A DNA stretch of 64,000 nucleotides from assembly GCF_937616625.2 (NCBI RefSeq), contig NC_065575.1, positions 21,406,001 to 21,470,000 on the forward strand, in the 5' to 3' direction. Of the stretch, positions 9,775 to 21,668 are shown one piece after another. Origin of the DNA: Mercurialis annua (Eukaryota > Streptophyta > Magnoliopsida > Malpighiales > Euphorbiaceae). The first letter of the stretch is position 1. Every line of letters begins with the position of its first letter. The notes beneath the pieces are model-generated. The model searched no databases. It was given only the letters and a program-made list of their open reading frames with translations, and was not told where the DNA came from. The position numbers were made by a program, and so were the translations under genes.

Positions 9775-11477
9775 CTTAAATTGCTAAAAAGGTGAAACGT
9801 TTGGATTAGTTTTGTAACGTTTGTAAACGTTGGGCTTAAATCGCCAAAAAGGTGAACGTTTGGATTTGTTTCGTAACCTTTGTAAACGTTTGGCTTAAAT
9901 CGCTAAAAAGGTGAAACATTTGGATTTGTTTCGTAACCTTTGTAAACGTTCGGCTTAAATCGCTAAAAAGGTGAAACGTTTGGATTTGTTTCAAACATTT
10001 GGCTTAAATAGCTAAAAAGGGGAAACATCTGGATTTGTTTTCGTAACGTCCGTAACATTTGTACACGTTTGGCTTAAATCGCTAAAATGGGGAAACGTTT
10101 GGATTTGTGTCGTAACTTTTGTAAACGTTTGGTTTATATCGCTAAAATTGTGAAACGTTTGGATTTGTTCAACGTTTGTAAACATTTGGATTTGTTCCGT
10201 AACGTTTGTTAACTTTTGGCTTAAATCAATAAAAATGTGAAACGGTTAGATATGTTTCGTTACGTTTTAAACGTTTGGTTCTGTTTCGTAACGTTTGTAA
10301 ACCTTTGGCTTCAATCGCTAAAAGGGTGAAACATTCGGATTTGTTTCGTAACGTTTGTAAACGTTTGGCTTAAATTGCTAAAAAGGTGAAACGTTTGGCT
10401 TATATTGCTAAAAAGAAGAAACGTTAGGATTTGTTTCATAACGTTTGTAAACTTTGGCTTAAATCGCTAAAAAGGTGAAAAATTTGGATTGGTTTTGTAA
10501 CGTTTGTAAATGTTTGGCTTAAATTGCTAAAAAAGGTGAAACGCTTGGATTTGTTTCGTAATATTTGTAAATGTTTGGCTTAAATTGCTTGATTCGTAAC
10601 GTTTGTAAATGTGTGGCTTCAATCGTTAAAAAGGTGAAACGTTTGGATTTGTTTCGTAACATTTGTAAACGTTTGGCTTAAATTGCTAAAAAGGGGGAAA
10701 CGTTTGGGTTTGTTTCGTAACGTTTGTAAATGTTTGGCTTAAAACGCTGAAAAGGGGAAATGTTTAAATTTGTCTCGTAACGTTTGTAAATGTTTGGCTT
10801 AAATTGCTAAAAAGGGGAAACGTTTAGATTTGTTTTGTAACGTTTGTAATCGTTTGGCTTAAATTGCTTAAAAGGTGAAACGTTTGGATTTGTTTCGTAA
10901 CGTTTGTAAACATTCGGCTTAAATTTCTTAGAAGGTGAAACGTTTGGATTTGTTTCGTAATGTTTGTAAGCATTTGGCTTAAATTGCTAAAAAGGTGAAA
11001 CGTTTACTTCTGTTTCGTAACATTTTAAACATTTGGCCTAAATCGCTAAAAAGGTGAAACATTTTGATTTGTTTCGTAACGTTTGTAAACGTTTGACTTA
11101 AATTGCTAAAAAGGTGAAACGTTTGGATTTGTTTCATTACGTTTTAAATGTTTGGCTTAAATGGCTTAAATGGGGAAACATTATTTTCTTAACGTTTGAA
11201 AAAGTTTTGCTTAAATCGTTAAAAAGGTGAAACTTTGGTTTTTCTTCGTAACGTTTGTAAACGTTCGGATTAAATTTCTTAAAAGGTGAAACACTTGGAT
11301 TTGTTTCGTAACGTTTTAGACGTTTAGTTTTGTTTCGTAACGTTTGTAAACGTTTGGCTTCAATCGCTAAAAAGGTTAAACGTTTGGATTTCATTCGTAA
11401 CGTTTTTAAACGTTCTTCTTAAATCGCTAAAATGGGGAAACGTTTGGATTAGTTTCGTAACGTTTGTAAACGTTTGG
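9775..11477 (-). repeat. A unit, copy A1 (1703 bp)
   Basis: Shares with A2-A4 the diagnostic series ATTAGTTTTG, CGCCAAAAAGGTGAACG, a TTTCAAACATTTGG short monomer, TCGTAACGTCCGTAAC, AACATTCGG, the TTGATTCG monomer, TGGCTTAAATGGC and the final GGATTAGTTTCG. It differs from them by scattered substitutions and small indels. Confidence 0.82.
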
Positions 11478-14400
11478 CATAAATTGCTAAAAAGGCGAAA
11501 CGCTTGGATTTATTTCGTAACGTTTATAAACATTCGGCGTAAATCGCTAAAAAGGTAAAACGTTTGGATTTGTTTCGTAACGTTTGTAAACGTTCGGCTT
11601 AAATCGCTAAAAATGTGAAACGTTTGGATTTGTTTCGTAACGTTTTGAACGTTTGGCTTATATTGCTAAAATGGGGAAACGACTGAATTTGTTTCGTAAT
11701 TTTTGTAAAAGTTTGGCTTAAATCGCTAAAAATATGAAACGTTTGGATTTGTTTTGTAACGTTTGTAAACGTTTGGCTTAAATGGCTAAAAATATGAAAC
11801 GTTTGGATTTGTTTCTTAACGTTTGTAAAAGTTTGGCTTAAATCGCTAAAAAGGTCAAACGCTTGGATTTATTTCGTAACGTTTATAAACGTTCGGCCTA
11901 AATCGATAAAAAGGTAAAACATTTGGATTTATTTCGTAACGTTTGTAAAAGTTAGGCTTAAATCGCTAAAAATGTGAAACGTTTGGATTTGTTTCATAAC
12001 GTTTTAAACGTTTAGCTTATATTGCTAAAATAGGGAAACGTTTGGATTTGTTTCGTAATATTTGTAAACGTTTGGATTTGTTTCGTAATATTTGTAAACG
12101 TTTGGCTTAAATCACTAAAAAGGTGAAACATATGGATTTGTTTCGTAACGTTTGTAAAAATTTGGCCTAAATTTCTAAAAAGGTGAAACGCTTGGATTTG
12201 TTTCGTAACGTTTGTAAACGTTTGACTTAAGTCGCTTGATTCGTAACGTTTGGAAACGTGTTTCTTCAATTGCTAAAAAGGTGAAACGTTTGGATTTGTT
12301 TCGTAATATTTGTAAACGTTTGGCTTAAATTGCTAAAAAGTGAAACGTTTGGATTTGTTTCATAACGTATGTAAACGTTTGGCTTAAAACGCTAAAAAGG
12401 GGAAACGTTTAAATTTATTTTGTAACGTTTGTAACGTTTGGCTTACATTTCTAAAAAGGGGAAACGTTTGGATTTGTTTTGTAACGTTTGTAAACGTTGG
12501 GCTTAAATCGCTAAAAAGGTGAAACGTTTCGATTTTTTTCGTATCCTTTGTAAACGTTCGGCTTAAATCGCTAAAAAGGTGAAACGTTTGGATTTGTTTC
12601 GTAACCTTTGTAAACGTTCGGCTTAAATTGCTAAAAAGGTGAACCTTTTGGATTTGTTTCATAATGTTTGTAAGCGTTTGGCTTAAATTGCTAAAAAGGT
12701 GAAACGTTTGCTTTTGTTTCGTGACGTTTTAAACATTTGGCTTAAATCGCTAAAAAGATGAAACATTTTGATTTGTTTCGTAACATTTGTAAACGTTTGA
12801 CTTAAATTAATAAAAAGGTGAAACGTTTGGATTTGTTTCGTAACATTTGTAAATGTTTGGCTTAAATTGCTAAAAATGTGAAACGTTTGGATTTGTTTCT
12901 TAACGTTTTTAAACATTTGGCTTAAATCGCTAAAAAGGTGAAACATTTGGATTTGTTTCGTAACTTTTGTAAACGTTTGGCTTAAATCGCTAAAAATGGG
13001 AAACGTTTGGTTTTGTTTCGTTACATTTGAAACTTTTGGTTTTGTTTCGTAACGTTTGTAAAAGTTTGGCTTAAATCGCTAAAAATGTGAAACGTTTGGA
13101 TTTGTTTAGTAAAGTTTTAAACATTTGGTTTTTTTTCATAACGTTTGTAAACGTTTGACTTAAATTGCTAAAAAGTTAAAACGTATGGTTTTGTTTCGTA
13201 ACGTTTGTAAACGTTTGACTTAAATTGCATAAAAGGTGGAACGTTTGGATTTGTTTCATAGCATTTGTAAACGTTTGGCTTAAATTGCTAAAAAGGTGAA
13301 ACGTTTGGATTTGTTTTGTAACGTTTGTAAACGTTGGGCTTAAATTGCTAAAAAGGTGAAACGTTTGGATTTGTTTCGTAACCTTTGTAAACATTCGGCT
13401 TAAATTGCTAAAAAGGTGAAACGTTTGGATTTGTTTCGTTACCTTTGTAAACTTTCGGCTTAAATTGCTAAAAAGGTGAAACGTTTGGATTTGTTTCGTA
13501 ATGTTTGTATGCGTTTGGCTTAAATTGTTAAAAAGGTGAAACGTTTGCTTTTGTTTCGTAACGTTTTAAACATTTGGCTTAAATCGCTAAAAAGGTGAAA
13601 CATTTTGATTTTTTTCGTAACATTTATAAACGTTTGACTTATATTGCTAAAAAGGTGAAACGGTTGGATTTGTTTCGTAACATTTATAAATGTTTGGCTT
13701 AAATCGCTAAAAAGGTGAAACGCTTGGATTTATTTCGTAACGTTTGTAAGAGTTTGGGTTAATTCGCTAAAATAGGGAAACGTTTGGTTTATTTTCATAA
13801 CGTTTGTAAACGTTCGGCTTAAATCGCTAAAAAGGTGAAACGTTTGGATTTGTTTTGCAACGTTCGTAAACGTTCGGCTTAAATCGCTAAAATGGTAAAA
13901 TGTTTGGATTTGTTTCGTAACGCTTGTAAACGTTCGGCTTAAATCGATAAAAATGTGAAACGTTTGGATTTGTTTCGTAACGTTTTAAACGTTTGGCTTA
14001 TATTGCTAAAATGGGGAAATGTTTTGATTTGTTTCGTAATGTTTGTAAACGTTTGGCTTAAATCGCTAAAAATATTAAACGTTTTGATTTGTTTTGTAAC
14101 GTTTGTAAACATTTGGCTTAAATCGCTAAAAATATGAAACGTTTTTGAATTTGTTTCGTAACGTTTGTAAACGTTTGGCTTAAATCGCTTGATTCGTAAC
14201 GTTTGCAAACGTGTGGCTTCAATCGCTAAAAAGATGAAACGTTTGGATTTGTTTCTTAACATTTGTAAACGTTTGGCTTAAATTGCTAAAAAGGTGAAAC
14301 GTTTGGATTTGTTTCATAACGTTTGTAAACGTTTGTCTTCAATCGCTAAAAAGGTGAAACGTTTGGATTTATTTCGCAACGTTTGTAAACGTTTGGCTTA

Positions 14401-16448
14401 AATTGCTAAAAAGGATGAAACTCTTGGATTTGTTTCGTAATGTTTGTAAACGTTGGGCTTAAATAGCTAAAAAGGTGAAACGTTTGGATTTGTTTCGTAA
14501 CCTTTGTAAACGTTCGGCTTAAATCGCTTAAAAGGTGAAACGTTTGGGTTTGTTTCGTAACCTTTGTAAACGTTCGGCTTAAATTGATAAAAAGGTAAAA
14601 CGTTTGATTTTGTTTCGTAACGTTTTAAACATTTGGCTTAAATTGCTAAAAAGGTGAAACATTTTGATTTTCTTTGTAAAGTTTGTAAACGTTTGTAAAA
14701 GATTGGCTTAAATTGCTAAAAAGGTGAAATGCTCCATTTTAATTCGTAATGTTTGTAAACGTTTGGCTTAAATCGCTAAAAAGGTGAAACGTTTGGACTT
14801 GTGTCGTAATGTTTGTAAACGGTTGGCTTAAATCGCTAAAAAGACGAAACATTTGGTTTTTTAAATGTTTGGCTTAAATCACTAAAAAGGTGAAACGTTT
14901 GTATTTGTTTCGTAACTTTTGGCTTAAATCGCTAAAAAGTTGAAATGTTTGGATTTGTTTCGTAGGGTTTTTAAATGTTTGACTTAAATCGCTAAAAATG
15001 TTAAATGTTTGGTTTTGTTCCGTAAAGTTTGTAAACGTTTGGCTTAAATTGCTAAAAAGCGGAAACGTTTGTTTTCTGTTTCGTAACGTTTGTTTTTGCC
15101 TTAAATCGCTATAAAGGTGAAACATTTGGATTTGTTTCGTAACTTTTGGTTTAAATCGCTAAAAATGTGAAACGTTTGGATTTGTTTCATAACGTTTGTA
15201 AACGTTTAGTTTAAATCGCTAAAAATGTGAAAAGTTTGGATTTGTTTTGTTACGTTTGTAAATGTTTGGCTTAAATTGCTAAATAGGTGAAACGCTTGAA
15301 TTTATTTCATAACGTTAACGTTTGTAAACGTTTGGCTTAAATTACTTAAAATGTGAAACGTTTGGATTTGTTTTGTAATGTTTTAAAAGTTTGGTTTTGT
15401 TCCGGAACGTTTGTAAAGGTTTGGCTTAAATCGCTAAAAAGGTGAAACGTTTGGATTTGTTTCGTAACGTTTGTAAACGTTTGGCTTAAATTGCTAAAAA
15501 TATGAAACGTTTGGATTTGTTTCGTAACGTTTATAAACGTTTGGCTTAAATCGCTAAAAAGGTGATACGTTTGGATTTGTTTCGTAACTTTTGTAAACGT
15601 TTTACTTAAATAGCTAAAAATGGGAAACGTTTGGTTTTTTGTCATAATATTTGAAACGTTTGGTTTTGTTTCGTAACGTTTGTAAAGGATTGGCTTAAAT
15701 CGCTAAAAATGTGAAACGTTTGGATTTGTTTAGTAAAGTTTTAAACGTTTGTTTTTTTTCGTAACGTTTGTAAACGTTCGGCTTAAATCGCTAAAAAGGT
15801 GAAACGTTTGGTTTTGTTTGGTAACGTTTGTAAACGTTTGACTTAAATTGCATAAAAGGTGAAACATTTGGAATTATTTCGTAGCGTTTGTAGATGTTTG
15901 GCTTAAATTGCTAAAAAGATGAAACGTTTGGATTTGTTTTGTAACGTTTGTAAACGTTGGGCTTAAATCGCTAAAAAAGTGAAACGTTTGGATTTGTTTC
16001 GTAAACTTTGTAAACGTTCGGCTTAAATCGCTAAAAAGGTGAAACGTTTGGATTTGTTTCGTAACCTTTATAAACGTTCGGCTTAAATTGCTAAAAAGGT
16101 GAAACGTTTGGATTTGTTTCGTAATGTTTGTAAGCGTTTGGCTTAAATTGCTAAAAAGGTGAAACGTTTGCTTTTGTTTCGTAACGTTTTAAACATTTGG
16201 CTTAAATCGCTAAAAAGGTGAAACATTTTGATTTGTTTCGTAACGTTTCTAAATGTTTGGCTTAAATTCCTAAAAATGTGAAACCTTTGGATTTGTTTTG
16301 TAATGTTTATAAATGTTTGGCTTAAATCGCTAAAAAGGTGAAACATATGGATTTGTTTCGTAACGTTTGTAAACGTTTGGCCTAAATTGCTAAAAAGGGG
16401 AAACGCTTGGATTTGTTTCGTAACGATTCTAAACGTTCGGCTTAAATC
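11478..16448 (-). repeat. B segment, copy B1 (about 5.0 kb)
   Basis: Aligns with 21669-26518. The offset starts at 10191 bp and falls to 10130 and then 10070 because the second copy lacks two separate monomers. Internal marker monomers (ATATTGCTAAAATGGGGAAA near 11660 and 14000) suggest that B itself grew from smaller repeated blocks. Confidence 0.82.
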
Positions 16449-16500
16449 GCTAAAAAGGTGAAACGTTTAAATTTGTTTCGTAACGTTTGTAAACGTTTGG

Positions 16501-18196
16501 CTTAAATTGCTAAAAAGGGGAAACGTTTGGATTAGTTTTGTAACGTTTGTAAACGTTGGGATTAAATCGCCAAAAAGGTGAACGTTTGGATTTGTTTCAT
16601 AACTTTTGTAAACGTTTGGCTTAAATCGATAAAAAGGTGAAAAGTTTGGATTTGTTTCGTAACCTTTGTAAATGTTCGGCTTAAATCGCTAAAAAGGTGA
16701 AACGTTTGGATTTGTTTCAAACATTTGGCTTAAATAGGTAAAAAGGGGAAACATTTGGATTTGTTTTCGTAACGTCCGTAACGTTTGGCTTAAATCGCTA
16801 AAATGGGGAAACGTTTGGATTTGTGTCGTAACTTTTGTAAACGTTTGGTTTATATCGCTAAAATTGTGAAACGTTTGGATTTGTTCCGTAACGTTTGTAA
16901 ACATTTGGATTTGTTTCGTAACGTTTGTTAACGTTTGGCTTAAATCACTAAAAATGTGAAACGGTTATATATGTTTCGTTACGTTTTAAACGTTTGGTTC
17001 TGTTTCGTAACGTTTGTAAACCTTTGGCTTCAATCGCTAAAAGGGTGAAACATTCGGATTTGTTTCGTAACGTTTGTAAACGTTTGGCTTAAATTGCTAA
17101 AAAGGTGGAACGTTTGGCTTATATTGCTAAAAAGAAGAAACGTTAGGATTTGTTTCATAACGTTTGTAAACGTTTGGCTTAAATCGCTAAATAGGTGAAA
17201 CATTTGGATTGGTTTTGTAACGTTTGTAAATGTTTGGCTTAAATAGCTAAATAGGTGAAACGCTTGGATTTGTTTCGTAACATTTGTAAATGTTTAGCTT
17301 AAATTACTTGATTCGTAACGTTTGTAAATGTGTGGCTTCAATCGCTAAAAAGGTGAAACGTTTGGATTTGTTTCGTAACATTTGTAAACGTTTGGCTTAA
17401 ATTGCTAAAAAGGGGAAACGTTTGGGTTTGTTTCGTAACGTTTGTAAATGTTTGGCTTAAAACGCTGAAAAGGGGAAATTTTTAAATTTGTCTCGTAACG
17501 TTTGTAAACGTTTGACTTAAATTGCTAAAAAGGGGAAACGTTTAGATTTGTTTTGTAACGTTTGTAAACGTTTGGCTTAAATTGCTTAAAAGGTGAAACG
17601 TTTGGATTTGTTTCGTAACGTTTGTAAACATTCGGCTTAAATTGCTTAGAAGGTGAAACGTTTGGATTTGTTTCGTAATGTTTGTAAGCATTTGGCTTAA
17701 ATTGCAAAAAAGGTGAAACGTTTACTTCTGTTTCGTAACGTTTTAAACATTTGGCCTAAATCGCTAAAAAGGTGAAACATTTTGATTTGTTTCGTAACGT
17801 TTTTAAACGTTTGACTTAAATTGCTAAAACGGTGAAACGTTTGGATTTGTTTCATTACGTTTTAAATGTTTGGCTTAAATGGCTTAAATGGGGAAACATT
17901 GTTTTCTTAACGTTTGAAAAAGTTTGGCTTAAATCGTTAAAAAGGTGAAACCTTTGGTTTTGCTTCGTAACGTTTGTAAACGTTCGGATTAAATTGCTAA
18001 AAAGGTGAAACACTTGGATTTGTTTCGTAACGTTTTAGACGTTTAGTTTTGTTTCGTAACGTTTGTAAACGTTTGGCTTCAATCGCTAAAAAGGTTAAAC
18101 GTTTGGATTTCATTCGTAACGTTTTTAAACATTCTTCTTAAATCGCTAAAATGAAGAAACGTTTGGATTAGTTTCGTAACGTTTGTAAACGTTTGG
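16501..18196 (-). repeat. A unit, copy A2 (1696 bp)
   Basis: Nearly identical to A3 and A4, but 10 bp shorter near 16780, where GTCCGTAACG is followed directly by TTTGGC rather than TTTGTAAACGTTTGGC. Confidence 0.92.
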
Positions 18197-19902
18197 CTTA
18201 AATTGCTAAAAAGGGGAAACGTTTGGATTAGTTTTGTAACGTTTGTAAACGTTGGGATTAAATCGCCAAAAAGGTGAACGTTTGGATTTGTTTCATAACT
18301 TTTGTAAACGTTTGGCTTAAATCGATAAAAAGGTGAAAAGTTTGGATTTGTTTCGTAACCTTTGTAAATGTTCGGCTTAAATCGCTAAAAAGGTGAAACG
18401 TTTGGATTTGTTTCAAACATTTGGCTTAAATAGGTAAAAAGGGGAAACATTTGGATTTGTTTTCGTAACGTCCGTAACGTTTGTAAACGTTTGGCTTAAA
18501 TCGCTAAAATGGGGAAACGTTTGGATTTGTGTCGTAACTTTTGTAAACGTTTGGTTTATATCGCTAAAATTGTGAAACGTTTGGATTTGTTCCGTAACGT
18601 TTGTAAACATTTGGATTTGTTTCGTAACGTTTGTTAACGTTTGGCTTAAATCACTAAAAATGTGAAACGGTTATATATGTTTCGTTACGTTTTAAACGTT
18701 TGGTTCTGTTTCGTAACGTTTGTAAACCTTTGGCTTCAATCGCTAAAAGGGTGAAACATTCGGATTTGTTTCGTAACGTTTGTAAACGTTTGGCTTAAAT
18801 TGCTAAAAAGGTGGAACGTTTGGCTTATATTGCTAAAAAGAAGAAACGTTAGGATTTGTTTCATAACGTTTGTAAACGTTTGGCTTAAATCGCTAAATAG
18901 GTGAAACATTTGGATTGGTTTTGTAACGTTTGTAAATGTTTGGCTTAAATAGCTAAATAGGTGAAACGCTTGGATTTGTTTCGTAACATTTGTAAATGTT
19001 TAGCTTAAATTACTTGATTCGTAACGTTTGTAAATGTGTGGCTTCAATCGCTAAAAAGGTGAAACGTTTGGATTTGTTTCGTAACATTTGTAAACGTTTG
19101 GCTTAAATTGCTAAAAAGGGGAAACGTTTGGGTTTGTTTCGTAACGTTTGTAAATGTTTGGCTTAAAACGCTGAAAAGGGGAAATTTTTAAATTTGTCTC
19201 GTAACGTTTGTAAACGTTTGACTTAAATTGCTAAAAAGGGGAAACGTTTAGATTTGTTTTGTAACGTTTGTAAACGTTTGGCTTAAATTGCTTAAAAGGT
19301 GAAACGTTTGGATTTGTTTCGTAACGTTTGTAAACATTCGGCTTAAATTGCTTAGAAGGTGAAACGTTTGGATTTGTTTCGTAATGTTTGTAAGCATTTG
19401 GCTTAAATTGCAAAAAAGGTGAAACGTTTACTTCTGTTTCGTAACGTTTTAAACATTTGGCCTAAATCGCTAAAAAGGTGAAACATTTTGATTTGTTTCG
19501 TAACGTTTTTAAACGTTTGACTTAAATTGCTAAAACGGTGAAACGTTTGGATTTGTTTCATTACGTTTTAAATGTTTGGCTTAAATGGCTTAAATGGGGA
19601 AACATTGTTTTCTTAACGTTTGAAAAAGTTTGGCTTAAATCGTTAAAAAGGTGAAACCTTTGGTTTTGCTTCGTAACGTTTGTAAACGTTCGGATTAAAT
19701 TGCTAAAAAGGTGAAACACTTGGATTTGTTTCGTAACGTTTTAGACGTTTAGTTTTGTTTCGTAACGTTTGTAAACGTTTGGCTTCAATCGCTAAAAAGG
19801 TTAAACGTTTGGATTTCATTCGTAACGTTTTTAAACATTCTTCTTAAATCGCTAAAATGAAGAAACGTTTGGATTAGTTTCGTAACGTTTGTAAACGTTT
19901 GG
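18197..19902 (-). repeat. A unit, copy A3 (1706 bp)
   Basis: Tandem neighbour of A2 and A4 with an exact 1706-bp offset to A4. Only a handful of differences were seen by eye across the unit. Confidence 0.94.
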
Positions 19903-21608
19903 CTTAAATTGCTAAAAAGGGGAAACGTTTGGATTAGTTTTGTAACGTTTGTAAACGTTGGGATTAAATCGCCAAAAAGGTGAACGTTTGGATTTGTTTC
20001 ATAACTTTTGTAAACGTTTGGCTTAAATCGATAAAAAGGTGAAAAGTTTGGATTTGTTTCGTAACCTTTGTAAATGTTCGGCTTAAATCGCTAAAAAGGT
20101 GAAATGTTTGGATTTGTTTCAAACATTTGGCTTAAATAGGTAAAAAGGGGAAACATTTGGATTTGTTTTCGTAACGTCCGTAACGTTTGTAAACGTTTGG
20201 CTTAAATCGCTAAAATGGGGAAACGTTTGGATTTGTGTCGTAACTTTTGTAAACGTTTGGTTTATATCGCTAAAATTGTGAAACGTTTGGATTTGTTCCG
20301 TAACGTTTGTAAACATTTGGATTTGTTTCGTAACGTTTGTTAACGTTTGGCTTAAATCACTAAAAATGTGAAACGGTTATATATGTTTCGTTACGTTTTA
20401 AACGTTTGGTTCTGTTTCGTAACGTTTGTAAACCTTTGGCTTCAATCGCTAAAAGGGTGAAACATTCGGATTTGTTTCGTAACGTTTGTAAACGTTTGGC
20501 TTAAATTGCTAAAAAGGTGGAACGTTTGGCTTATATTGCTAAAAAGAAGAAACGTTAGGATTTGTTTCATAACGTTTGTAAACGTTTGGCTTAAATCGCT
20601 AAATAGGTGAAACATTTGGATTGGTTTTGTAACGTTTGTAAATGTTTGGCTTAAATAGCTAAATAGGTGAAACGCTTGGATTTGTTTCGTAACATTTGTA
20701 AATGTTTAGCTTAAATTACTTGATTCGTAACGTTTGTAAATGTGTGGCTTCAATCGCTAAAAAGGTGAAACGTTTGGATTTGTTTCGTAACATTTGTAAA
20801 CGTTTGGCTTAAATTGCTAAAAAGGGGAAACGTTTGGGTTTGTTTCGTAACGTTTGTAAATGTTTGGCTTAAAACGCTGAAAAGGGGAAATTTTTAAATT
20901 TGTCTCGTAACGTTTGTAAACGTTTGACTTAAATTGCTAAAAAGGGGAAACGTTTAGATTTGTTTTGTAACGTTTGTAAACGTTTGGCTTAAATTTCTTA
21001 AAAGGTGAAACGTTTGGATTTGTTTCGTAACGTTTGTAAACATTCGGCTTAAATTGCTTAGAAGGTGAAACGTTTGGATTTGTTTCGTAATGTTTGTAAG
21101 CATTTGGCTTAAATTGCAAAAAAGGTGAAACGTTTACTTCTGTTTCGTAACGTTTTAAAAATTTGGCCTAAATCGCTAAAAAGGTGAAACATTTTGATTT
21201 GTTTCGTAACGTTTTTAAACGTTTGACTTAAATTGCTAAAACGGTGAAACGTTTGGATTTGTTTCATTACGTTTTAAATGTTTGGCTTAAATGGCTTAAA
21301 TGGGGAAACATTGTTTTCTTAACATTTGAAAAAGTTTGGCTTAAATCGTTAAAAAGGTGAAACCTTTGGTTTTGCTTCGTAACGTTTGTAAACGTTCGGA
21401 TTAAATTGCTAAAAAGGTGAAACACTTGGATTTGTTTCGTAACGTTTTAGACGTTTAGTTTTGTTTCGTAACGTTTGTAAACGTTTGGCTTCAATCGCTA
21501 AAAAGGTTAAACGTTTGGATTTCATTCGTAACGTTTTTAAACATTCTTCTTAAATCGCTAAAATGAAGAAACGTTTGGATTAGTTTCGTAACGTTTGTAA
21601 ACGTTTGG
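19903..21608 (-). repeat. A unit, copy A4 (1706 bp)
   Basis: Differs from A3 at a few bases (for example AAATG for AAACG near 20103, a TTTCTT for TTGCTT near 20995, AAAAATTTGG for AAACATTTGG near 21160, AACATTTG for AACGTTTG near 21322). Its right end passes into an unusual monomer and then B2. Confidence 0.94.
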
Positions 21609-21668
21609 CTTAAATCGCTAAAATGGTTAATCTATGTGATTTGTTTTACAACGTTTGTAAACGTTTGG
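21609..21668 (-). repeat. divergent junction monomer between A4 and B2
   Basis: This 60-bp unit keeps the satellite frame but contains AATGGTTAATCTATGTGATT and TTTTACAACG in place of the usual bases. It has no counterpart at the A1/B1 boundary (11478), so the second AB copy gained it when A was amplified or joined. Confidence 0.75.

Larger units (their letters stand above)
9723..16448 (-). repeat. higher-order repeat AB, copy 1 (6.73 kb)
   Basis: This consists of A1 (9775-11477) and B1 (11478-16448), with about 50 bp before A1. The sequence order recurs from 16449 onward: 9723 aligns with 16449 and 9775 with 16501, an offset of 6726 bp. A1 is visibly more diverged from A2-A4 than those are from one another, so copy 1 is the older form. 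Confidence 0.82.
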
